Shown: one piece after another, positions 10,915 to 22,900 of the stretch
Layout of the letters: each line of letters opens with the position of its first letter
Position numbering within the stretch: position 1 is the first letter of the stretch
Assembly (NCBI GenBank): GCA_907165135.1
Contig: OU015569.1
Location: 3,596,001-3,660,000 of the forward strand
Direction: 5' to 3'
Source of the DNA: Oikopleura dioica
Lineage: Eukaryota; Chordata; Appendicularia; Copelata; Oikopleuridae
Length of the DNA: 64,000 bases
Notes under the pieces: generated by a model
Seen by the model: only the letters and a program-made list of their open reading frames with translations
What the model was told of the DNA's origin: nothing
The model's database searches: none
Position numbers and translations under genes: made by a program

Positions 10915-13900
10915 ATGGCGGACAAAGCTGCAACGAAGAAGAAATTCTTCGACAAAATGAAGGAGCATCTACAGAAGAAAGAAGCTGCTAAATTAGTTTA
11001 GGCTTCTTAAATTAAATTAACTTTTGAAATTGTCATTTATTTATAACTTTATGAAACCAAGAGCAGATAGATCCTCATCACTTCGACACATTCCATCAGC
11101 TTTCGACTCTAGCAACAACTCAACTCTAGACCCAAGTAACACCTCTGCATCGCGAATAGAAGAGCTGGAAATTTCGATGTCGGAGAAAAACGACATCATC
11201 AGTCGCCTAACCGAGCAACTTGACGCTGCCGGTCGCCAAATCGATCAAATGGGCGTCAAGGTTAATTTCGAATTGAATAAATGTTCTTTTACGGGTTAAT
11301 CTTAGCTGAATGCGGTGGCGATGCACAACAATAACCATTTCATGTCGGAAGCCAGCAAGATTCAAGTGGAATTTGAAAAACAGCTGGAAACGCAGCAGAA
11401 GCGACTTCAGGAGGAAGTTGAAAAGACGAAACTTTTGGAGATGACGCTCGCTGGACAGGTAAGGAAATTCTAGAATAGCTTCGATATTGACTTGTCCAGG
11501 GAACGAGTCAGCGAGAGGTAGATCGCCTCAGAGAAGACCTTGACGCCGAGAGCGAGAAGTTTTTCAAGGCCCAAGAAGAACTGGATTGTGCCCGTTCGCG
11601 AATCGAAGACCTTGCCGAACAGCTTGCCAGAAAAGATCAACTGGTAAAAGAGATGGAAGAGAAACAAAACACGCACGTTGAACGTCAACATGCGCAAATC
11701 GACCAGCTCGAGCAAGACTTCAGAAACCGGCAGCAAGAGGCCGATGACAAGCTTCGCTTCCTTCTTGAAGAAAAGACAAAACTTGAACGTCAAGTTTCTC
11801 AACTGCAGGAAGACTTGGAAATCAACAAGGACGATCGAAGTCGCATCCGAGAAGCGCTCGAGGAGGAAAACCGATATCTCCTTTCCGAGCGAGATAAACA
11901 GCAGGTGCGATTGTTATTGTTTTTTGCGGGCGTTTTTTACCTCGACTTTCTCAGATTTTTTTCGTGAAAAAACGTTTTTAAGTTCAAGTCTCTATAAATG
12001 GGAAAGTTCAAACTAAAGAGAAAATTCTCATTCTTATCGACCAAGAAACGACCTTCAAAAAAGGAAAAACTGCGCGGTCGAGAGGTAGTAAATCACTAAA
12101 TATATATTTTTTAAATCTTGATTTTTCTCCGATTATAGACAAGACCAAACAGGGTGATCAAACTCGCAAATTAATCGTAAATCAGTGACGAGACAACTAA
12201 ATGAAATAATCACGCTATGAGTTTTCATAAATTTATTTTTCAGGAACTTTACATCGCTCAAGAAAAATCCCTCACTGAGGAGCTGAGAAAAAAGGATGAA
12301 AGAATCGCAGAGCTCGAGAGCGAGAAAGTCAACAATGACAATCAAACCTTTTCGGATTCTGACGATGATGACTTTCATACGAACATACGCGAGCTAGACG
12401 CGATCAATGACAAGTTTTACGAGGTAAATCCAGGGGTAAGTTGATATCGTAGTCGATGCTTTATTCTTTTCAGAATAAGCAGTTTTTAGTTATTAACTTT
12501 GTTCAATTTAACTCGCACGTTGGATTTTAGTCAATAAACGCATAAGCAATTATAGTTTTCGATGTTTTCTACCTCGAGTGCGTGTGTACACATATTCGGA
12601 AGGCGATTTCACTTTTTGCTGATAGTCAAATTTGCATTACAGTTAGAGAATGGAACGTAGGGGCGCGTCCTTTCTCAACTGTCGTTTGACTCGCTCCGTT
12701 CTCGCTAATGAGTGAGGATAGCCTCGGCTACTTCGTTCACATAGACGGAAAGGCGATTCCCATCAAGAGAAAGAGAAAAGCAGACCCAAATTCAGAGAGA
12801 CTGAATAAAACAATCTCTTTTCCAGTGAGTGCCCACCGGATTTTCTCTCTATATTTATAGTCAGCCTTTGAAAGAAAAGACAATTAAAAGTTATCTTTGC
12901 TTAATTTTCGGATTAAAGGATGGCCTGAAATTATTTCCCTCTAATAAGTTGATAGTTTATCAAGTACACTTGTGTCGGATAAGAGAGATACTCGGTCCTT
13001 TATCACCGATTTTAGTGACAATTTTATCATTAGTTTAAGTTAGGGGCGAGGACTCTTTTGAGTCCTCGTTCATTTCGCGATGATATTCTTCATCGCTGCG
13101 ACCTCATTTGATGGCGCTGGTAAAGGATCACTAATTGCTTCTAGTGTTACCCAGACTAATCATTGTATCGTTAATGGATAAGCCTCATTATCAATATTAA
13201 TTAAAAATAGATCGCCTCGGTACTACTGTTATGGTCTTTTCTCATAATCCCTTTTAAGGGGTCCCCCTCCGGAATTTCAAATCTTGATGACGGGCCCTTC
13301 TGAGACATATTTAGATTCCCCGTGTTCTATGCATCATTTTGATGGTTTATAGTCCCCCCTTACAAATATCTTAACTCAAAACTTTAGCCTTCGAAAATCG
13401 CAAAAATGCATGTAAATTGTACTTAGCGTGAAAATCGTAATTTTTTCGACTTTTCAATGTCCTCAAAAATATACAAATAAGGGGTCTATCGAAAGCTCAG
13501 GATGTACTGAGTAAGAATATAATACCCGCACAAGAATTTTCGGCCATAATTCGGCGCTAGAGAGCAATTTAATGCCAAAAATAGGCGAAAATGGGTTTGA
13601 ATAGTTTTTCTTAAGAAAAATTTTTTCTCACTTGATCAATCATGCTAAAGCTACTTGCAAATTCAGATAAGCGTCTACTCTTTCGAGTCTGCAAGTTTTA
13701 AGAGCAAAACAAAAGCCCAATGAAATTTTATTTCGGCTTGAAAACACCCCAAAAAGGCGTTTTCTGAAAATTCGAATTTTTCAAGAGCCTCTGGTGGCAC
13801 GTTTGGGATTCGGAAAAGAGCTAACGCTACTTGCAAATTGCAATGAAGGCCTAAACTTTCACATGAAATTGAAATTAGATAAATTCACAATGCCAAACAA

Positions 13901-16900
13901 AAGTTATTTCGAGTCAAAGTTGGCGATTCCGGAGGAGGATCCCTTAATTCATTCTCCTGCATTTACCTATATTGCTTATTCTATGGTTTAGGTGACGGAC
14001 GAGCGAGACCGCCTTCGAAATGAACTGACCGCGACATTCGCCAACTCCCAAGTCGCCGTAGATGTAAGTTTTGAAACTTGAGTTGAATCGTGGAAGTACT
14101 TGTTCGGGGCTTTATTATAGCCCCATCGCTAGAAAAGAAAATAACTTGTCAGCAAAAACGAAAATGCAAATGTAGGGGTGTTATATAAGATGAATTAATT
14201 TTGTTCGAAGGATAAAAATGATTGTGCGCAGAGTCACCATCTTGATCATTGATCAAGGCCGTTTCCCCGGTAAATTGTTACCATTTTTTTTCATTCGTAA
14301 GATGTACGATCCTCCCGTCCAAATTCTCATTTTTCGTAATTCATCAAGTGAAAAAATTTATAGGAAGTCGAATCTTGCAGGTTATTTTATAGTTTTCACC
14401 AAAAGTGCGTTCAAACTGTAGTTATAAATCATAATTTAAAAGCTGTTCTTTTTGAACATAATTAGGGCTGAATCGTAAGGGTGAATTTTTTACTATTTTT
14501 TCTGCGGAAGTAGGCGAGATTTACAAGATTTATTTTCTCATGAATGGTCTTCAGATTACGTGATTAAAATGTGTTTGTGCGTTAGTGAGTTAATAGTAAG
14601 CTCGGGGTTGAAAAAATTGTTTTCTGCGGTGATTGTGGAGTGTATTTAGCGGTGGTGTAGTGGTCTTGCTCCTCCAATCCGTACAGCCCAGCTCTGCCCT
14701 AGGCGAAAGTGGCCCAAACTCTATCAAAAGCCCTATAAATTCCTCTCCTGCTTAAATTTAATTCTCAACGAACTTATCACTTCGGAAACATGCGGATTGT
14801 ACGAGATGGAAGCAGAGTTTAAGGCGAGGTTTCAATTTGGCGGGTTTTGACCACATCGTGGTGCTGGGACGATATTTTGAAAACCTGCGCGAAAGGCTAA
14901 AATATGGGCTCAACGAGAAAGGGGAGAGAAATTAACCCAGGAAATGGAGCAGGAACGTGAGCGCCTCGCCAAAGAGCGCAGACATGCTAAAGACGAGCTC
15001 GACAGGATCGACTCTGAACTCGCTAAGACAAAAGAAAGGGACCTTTAAGAATTATTTTATTTTACCACACAGCAGATTATATAATTTATCTGTTAGAAGC
15101 AGAACGCACAAAGAACGTGTTTCCCCTCTTTCGGCGTTCCTGAAAACCGTTTTTAGTGTGAATGTGTTTTATATATTTTTGAACTCGTTTGGAGGGCATT
15201 TGACTACTCCTCTAGGTGTAACATTGTACAATAATGATCCCAAAAATAGAGCGCGAAAATATAGTAAATGAAACATTCCAGCAAATCCGCAGTGACTTTG
15301 ACTCCATTCAGGCCGAGCTCTACAAGTCCCACGTGCTTCCCTTTCCTCTTCACTTTTTCTGCAGGCCCGAGGATAGGTCCTCCCCGCGCCGCCAGTTCCT
15401 TTCATTTATCTCATTCGCTGGCGTTTCCTGTTTTCCCTTCTGTCACCTGGCTTTTTCGCACTTTTGCCGAAACTGATTTTTTCCATTGGCTCTTGAGAGA
15501 GATAATCTCCGCAAGAAGAGTCTCACTAGAAACTCTGAAAGTAATCTAACGATCGCCGCCTCGAGATTCAGCGGAAAACAGGACAGCGCTTCTTTTATTT
15601 TGTTTTTCATTTTTTTTGCGAATGAGAGACTCGTCAAAGAAATGAAGTTCTGGAAACGAAAACAGGTGACTTTCGCGCGGGATGCATCACGATAACTTTT
15701 GAGGAGCTCGGTTTAAGACAGATCATGCTAAAATAAAAGTAGTTAACAAACAGTTATTTTCCTCGACTCTCAATAATCTCGGCAAGGCTGTTACTTCAAG
15801 GAGAGAGTATCTAAATCAGGTTTCTAACTTGCGTGAATCGGTATTGGTGCGGGTATTTATTTTATTATGCGGGACAGGTTACTTCTTTTTCTGGCATAAT
15901 GGTGTAATTTTTTGGTGTTGATATTCTCAAGACCATTTAAAAAAATGCATTTCAGGAATATGAAAGAATCAAGGCCGAAAATGCGACACTGCGGACGGAG
16001 CTTGATCAGAGCAGAGCTACTCACGACAACTACCTCAGACTTCAAGAAAACCACAAAGAACTTCAAGAGCATTTAGCTCAAGGTAAGTTAATCGATTTGA
16101 CTTTGGCTAAGTCTGTGCAAAGCTACTGCGAATTTCGAGACCTTCCGCGATGCTGCACTCAACGGCGAAATTCCGAATAAGCGAAAAATCACGCAACTGG
16201 AAGAGGACCTCAGTCTCACTCAGAAGGCGCTTGAAGAGAGCGAAAGTCAAAATCAAACGTACAGCGCTCGAATAAAGCAGCTGCTCGACGAGCGAGAGCA
16301 AGAGCAGGGCCAGTTCAAGAAGTTGTACGAGTCGGCGATTCAAGAAAGTGAAGGAAAGACAGAAGACCTTGTCAGTAAGTTGAACCAGGAGATCGAGTCG
16401 CGCGGTGTTCTACTCGTCGAGAATAAAAAACAGTGGGATGATGAGAGAGAAGAAATGGAAGCCAAAATTCACGAGTTGGAAAAAGACATCGAGTATTACT
16501 CCGACGTTATTAAAACAGCAAAGGACGAGGCGGAGGAGTCGGCTGCATCCGCTCAGCAAATTGAAGCCGAGTTGCAGGAAAAGATCGATCAGCTGACGCG
16601 CGAGCTGAAGAGCGAGCACAACAGAGTCGACGCTCTAAGCAAGCAGATCATTGAGAAAGACAACGACGTGAAGGAGCTCAGCGGACGAGTAGCCACAATG
16701 GTTTCTGTTCAAGATCAGATGGCGGAAATGAGCAAAGAGTGGTCGCAAAAGCTCGAGGAATTGAGTACCACCAAGGCGATGCTCATCGGAGAGCGAGATC
16801 AGATGAAAGAAAAGGCCAAGACAGAAAGTGAAGAAAACAAAAAGCTTTCTGACCAGATGGAAGCTCTGCAAAATAAGCTAGAAGAGACCGAAGCTAACGT

Positions 16901-19900
16901 GATCAGTATGGAGGAAATCATTGTTGATCTGAAGAGCCGCGATGATCAGAGTCGCGAGATCCTAGATCGTCGAGATGACGAGATCAAACTCCTCAAGACG
17001 AGAACTGAACATCTTGAAGATCTGGAAGCAAAGATTCAAGACCTTCAAACGCACATTGAGACCCAAGAAGCCGGTTTTAATGCGGAGCGGGAGGTCTTCA
17101 ACCGCGAGAACGAGCATGCGAAGGACGAGATTGAATCGTTGGTCAAAGACTACGAAATCTTTGCGGTTCAGCTTGCCGACAAAGATGAGAAACTCAAGAT
17201 CTTTACTGCTGTGCAGGAGCAGCTCCACGAAGTCACAGACGAGCGCGATAGATTGGACAAACAGCTCAAAGAGCGTGCAGAAGAGATCGAAGGCACTAAA
17301 CTTGAGCTGGCAGAGGCGAAAGAGAAATGCCAAAAAGTGAGCGAGGAATTCGAAATCTTCAAGGGACAAGCCAGTTCAAAGGACGTCGAGACAAGCGAAG
17401 CTCTTGCCGTTCAGGCGGCGCAGAAAACCGCGACTGAAGTTCAGCTAAAGGAAATGCGCGAGCATTTAGAAGCGCAAAAGGAACTGTTGGCGCAGAATCA
17501 AATGGAGAGTGAAAAGCTGCGAGCGGAAATCGATGTGCTTAATTCGGTAAAAACCGAGGGCGAAGATCGATGCAAGGAGTTGCAGGATGAGTGCGCTGAG
17601 CTTCGTACACTGAAAAAGGAGCTTGAAGAATTGCAGGAGACGCACGGAATCGTTATCGAGGAGTACAACCTTCTCGAAAATGAGTTGAAAGAGACGAAAG
17701 ATCAAGGAGATCAACTCAATAAAAGAGCGGAAAGTCTCGAGGCAGCTCTTGCGAAAGCACTAGCTGGCGAGGCGTTGGCAGCTGGCAGCGTGCATGAACT
17801 CGAAGAGAAAATGTCGAACCTTCTTCACGAAAAACAGACTCTGGCGGACGAGCTTTCGGAAATCAAGAAACGAGAAGAAGTTGTTACATCTAGCCTAGTG
17901 CCTATTGTCCGTAAGTTTTCGAGCGACGAGGCTGACTCGCTAGAAGAACATCCCCTTGATCTCGCAAAAGTCGAAAACTTGAAAGGAGTACTCGATAAGC
18001 GAGATCAAAATCATGTAGCCGAAGTGGATCGACTGATCGCGGAGCTCGAGGAGGCGAAAATGGCGCTAGATGCGAAATCAGCGGAAAATTCGGACTTCGT
18101 CCAACAGCTCGATCGCGCTAGAAAAGACTGTGACCAATTGGCCGCCGAGATTGTTTCTCAACACACGCGATTGACGGAGGAGCGGAAAGAATTCGAAGCT
18201 GCCAACCAACTCAAAATTGTCCAATTCTTCAACGAGAAAAATGCGGAGTTGGAGGAAATGGAAGAGATGTACAATAAACAGTTGAACGTGAAGGTAGAAG
18301 AATTTAACTCCAATATTAAAGGATCGTGCTTTGATATATTTTTTGGGGGGATTGTAATTTCATGGAAAATAAGATTATTTTATTTTTATTATTCTCTCAG
18401 TATGGGAACTCCCATTAAATAATTGAATAACTTCCGTAAAAAGGCGCCCAAGAATAATTGGCATCTGTTTGACCTTTTCACAGGTGTAAATTATGCCTTC
18501 TGACCCCCTAGAAACTATTTACAGTGAATGAAGAGGTACTATCTATGTAAATACAGTCAGTTCACCATTTACGGTCCATGACAAATATTTGCATCTTACT
18601 CATTCGCGCTTTGCTCGGCCTTGATTCCTTGGTACATTCTTGCGCTCCTTTATTTTAAGCTTTTTGTCGAATTTGGGCATAGTCGCAATTCTTTGACATA
18701 TTCTTTTGTTATTTGGCCTGAGAACTGTGATGAGAGGAGAATTATTGTCGAGCGCGTGAATAGAACTCAACGAACAGTTGGCCGAAAGCGAGAGACAGCT
18801 CGAGGAAGTCTGTGAAGCCCACCAGAAAGAGCTCAGTGCGCTGCAGCACGACATTGCCGAAAATAACGACGACAGGGACGTCGAGATGGAAACCCTCACG
18901 CGGGACATGGCTGAGCTCATTCCCTACGCCGAGCAGCTCAAGTCCGAAAACGATCTACTCAAAGAAAGGGTTGAAGAACTCAACAAGAAGAGTGACGAGG
19001 CCGCCCAAGAGCATTTGGATATTCTGGCGCAGATCCAATCTGAAAATAACAAAAATGAACACTATCGTCAGGAAATCAGAGTCTTGACGGGTCAGATTGA
19101 GCAGAAGGCCAAAGTAGAGGATGCTCTGAATTCTGAGATCCACACGCTTAGAGCTTACGTCGAAAAAGTGAAGAACGAGTACGAGACGCAATTTAAGAGC
19201 ATGAACCAAAGTATGATGACAAACGCGACGAACGCCACTGAGTACATGCCGATTCAGATCCGTGTGCCTGTGCTTGGTCCTGAGGGTGAAGGCGACTCCA
19301 GAAACTCAATCGGGACCGTTCATAATCTTGTGGAAGAGCACGCACACGAAGATGATGAAGTTCGTGAAGGCTCCCTTCCTGACTCCGACATACTCGAAAT
19401 GGACTCAAAAGAGATCGAAGTCATTCGTCTTGAAGATCTTGTCAAAGAGCTTCAAGGGCGTCTGGCTAAATATGAAAACCCCGAGCTCGACAATTCGCAA
19501 GAGATTGAAGACAATCAAAACGAATTAAGAGCGCTCGAAACGAAGATCGAAGAACTGTCAAGAGAACGGGAGGATCAGCTCTGTGCTAAGAATGACCACA
19601 TCTCTGAAATCGAAGAACTACGTGCCACCGAGAAAGATAAATTCAGAGCCGAAATTTCCAAACTTCGCGAAAAGATCAGCGAGCTTCAAACTGAGCTTGA
19701 CAAGAAGGAAATCAATGTTCCCGAAGAAGTAGCTCGAGTTCAGGAGGAAAATAAATTTCTTCAAAACCAGGCTGAAGAATTCGCAGACGAGCTTGAACGA
19801 ACTATTAATACAGGTAATAACCCTTAGGTGTCCCAGGAGCTTTTATCCGGTTTTTCAGAGGAACAGCTTTCACAAGAGAACATCGCCCTGCGTAATCAGC

Positions 19901-22900
19901 TGTCCAAGGTCGAGAAAGAGCTGGACCAAATAAAGTTGGAGACACCAGAACGCTTCGAACGCATGATGACTGGCTTCGGGCACGAGCGTAAAGAGTTCGA
20001 CGAAGTCCATGAAAAGATCTTCGAAGAAAACGAGCAACTCAGAAGCGCCTTGGCGAAGATTTACTCAAGAGTAAAAGACGCGATCCAACTGGCGAACAAT
20101 GATGCACTAGAAGCCTCTATCCTCGAGCAGCATCCGATCGGTGACGACGAGATGGACTTGGAAGAGGGTCTCGCCGCAACGGAACAAGTGATCCTGCTTC
20201 TTGATACGATTATCCACGAGATCAAACAGGGTAAGGAAGCACGAGAGTCTACTGAGCATAGCGACGGAAATGTCGAAACTCTTGAAAAGCCTGGATTGAA
20301 GAATCTTTTTACTCTTGACACAACTACTGATCCGGGTGCTAAGGATGAGTCCTTCACTGGCTATGGTAAAAATTCATCCTCGAGATGTCGTAGATCATTA
20401 TAATCAAACCAATTTTTTATGATACAATCTATAATTCTGACCGGAGATCACCGCGTTCTATAGAATATAGATATGTTAATTTTTAGTCATCGAATATCGT
20501 CCCAAATCATTATATGGACTGACAATCATTGATTTAAATACTGCTGAATTCATTAACGTTGATTTTTAATTCTTTCGCCCTTGCATGAAATTGTTGTTAG
20601 CGTGATTGCTTGTGCAAAATTTTTATAGAGTCACTTTTGACAATTCTATTTAGGAGAGGAAGAGCCTTTGCCCCTCTCACCTAAGAAGCCTGGGTCTGAA
20701 CTGGCTGAAATGAAACGGGAGCTCTCTGGATTACGACAGGAGAACAACAAACTTCAAGAAGAGCTTAAAGTTCTCATCACCGAGCGACTGGATGATGCCA
20801 ACGATGAAGTACGACGAATGTATGAAACGCTGCAGCTGAACTTGCACGAAGAGCGCAATGCGAAAGATGAAGAAATTCGCCGCCTTAACCACATTGGTAG
20901 GTCTATTCTTAGCGTTTTCAGTTCATAAAGGGATTATTCTTCATACCATCTCTTTAGTTGAGGAGCAGATTTCAAAGGAGGTCAGCAACGTGGAATCCTT
21001 GCTCCAACAAAACACGGAACTACGCGATCGTCTCCAGTTCGCAGAGCGCGAGTGTGAAACAAAAACCGAGTTTATTACAAAACAGACGTCGGAACAAGAC
21101 GCTGAGCGTGATCACCTCGAACGCAAAGTTCAAGCGCTTCAGCTCGCACTCGAGAAAGTCAAAGACGCTCAGAAGGTAAATTTTTGGCTAAATTCATTCG
21201 GAGCCTTCTTCTGACGGATCTAAATTATGACGGAAACGGCGTAAATTATAGAACACGCTATGCATCCATCAGGCTACCGCTCGCCGCCCCTTTGTGTGCG
21301 ACTCCAACAAAACACTCAAGCACAAAGGGGCCGTTATTTCTAATTTTTTGAAGTGGATTTAGAATTTTCCTTCAGATCGAGCAAGCCAACACCTTGGAAG
21401 AGTCGCTTCATAACAATTCCTTCGCGCCCCATGCTGCCCAAAAACTTGAGCAGCTAGAGACAGAGTTAGAACGCGAGAGAGAGCTTCAGAATAAAATCCA
21501 AGCCGACTACAACGAGCTATGCGTTAAGGTGAGCATTCTTATCTTATTTTTCGTAATTTGATTCACAATGAGAATTATTACTTTAAAAAACCATCATAAT
21601 CACCCCGACTAATTGAATATTTTATTAGTTCACTTTTGAGTAATTCTCCAATAAGCCCGAGATATATTCTTATTGATAGATTCGTTGTTTTATTTAGGGG
21701 ACGCGTTTCGGCATCAAACGTGCCTTCATCAGCCCTAGTACAGAAATTAACTTTTGTGCTCAAAAAATTCTTATTACTCGATATAATCAGTGATATCGTT
21801 GTCGGCGGGATGAAAATGCTATCTATTTCGGAAATGAACACTTAAAATAATCTCATCTCGATATGATACACATTATGTTCTATATCGAGCACTCGGCGAG
21901 GATCCACCTTAGATAAGCATTTGCTTTGTTGGAAAAATTAGACACTACTGAATTTCGATCATCTGACTATTTTAAAGCACCGGGAGTATTTTCGACGATA
22001 TAAAGAGGTAAATTCACCTTCGAATGTCACATTATCGCATGACCTTCTACATCGTATGACTTCGTACCTATTCACCTAATTTCACGAAAATGCGCGGTAA
22101 TCAAAAGGTCTTCTCATCAAATAAGCTCACTTACCATTATTTGAGTCTCCTTCCGTTCTCCTATCAAAAATCCACTCTCCCGCCAGAAGTGCCATTCACT
22201 AAAGTTCTTACCCATACACGCGCATAAATACAGTATTTGCCCTACGCATTGTGCCCGAAACAACAAATTAACGTCTTCTCTAGCTGGAAAGTGCCGAGGC
22301 CGAAGCACAAAAGCGAATAAACCAGTATACCGCTATTGAATTCGAAAAAGAGCAGCTCCAGAGTGAGCTTAAACTCGCATTCGATCGTATTGCTGATCTT
22401 GAGACCTTCATTGACAGACTTAAATTTGGCGACTCCTCACTGAAATCAAAAACGATGTCGCAGAACAACTCATCATTTGCCTCGTCCGGCAACAACTCTA
22501 AAGCTTTCCGCGATGAAAGTCGACTCAATGGATCTGGAGATGTTTCAGCTCTTGATTTATCTGATCCCAAAGAGCCATCAGTAGATCCGGCTGAACATGC
22601 GAAACTGGCCGCAGACTTGGAGTCAAAGACCATGGCGATCACTGACCTCGAAGAGCAGATTCTTGTTCTCAAGAATGATCTTGAAAAAGAGCGCCAAAAG
22701 CAAGCATCACCTCGCGACAAGCCCATAAAGACAGTGGGTTCTCTGCTGGAAGATCTATCTGAAAAGGACAATCAGATTTTCGAAAAAGAAGAAGAGCTGC
22801 TCGTGCTCCAAGATGAGCTCTCACGATCGAAGACCGAAAATGAAAAGCTGAAAAGCGAGCTTGCGAACATGTCTACGAAATCGGGAAATGTTACGAACGA

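Noticed and set aside
14640-14720. tRNA-like GGTGGTGTAGTGGTC stretch
   Set aside because: Resembles the D-arm/A box, but there is no GGTTCRANTCC B box at the right distance and no acceptor stem.
16962-17369. 135-codon minus-strand frame, Leu/Phe-rich, looking like a membrane protein
   Set aside because: Reverse complement of Glu/Lys/Gln-rich coiled coil naturally reads as Leu/Phe-rich; the plus strand is clearly the coding one.
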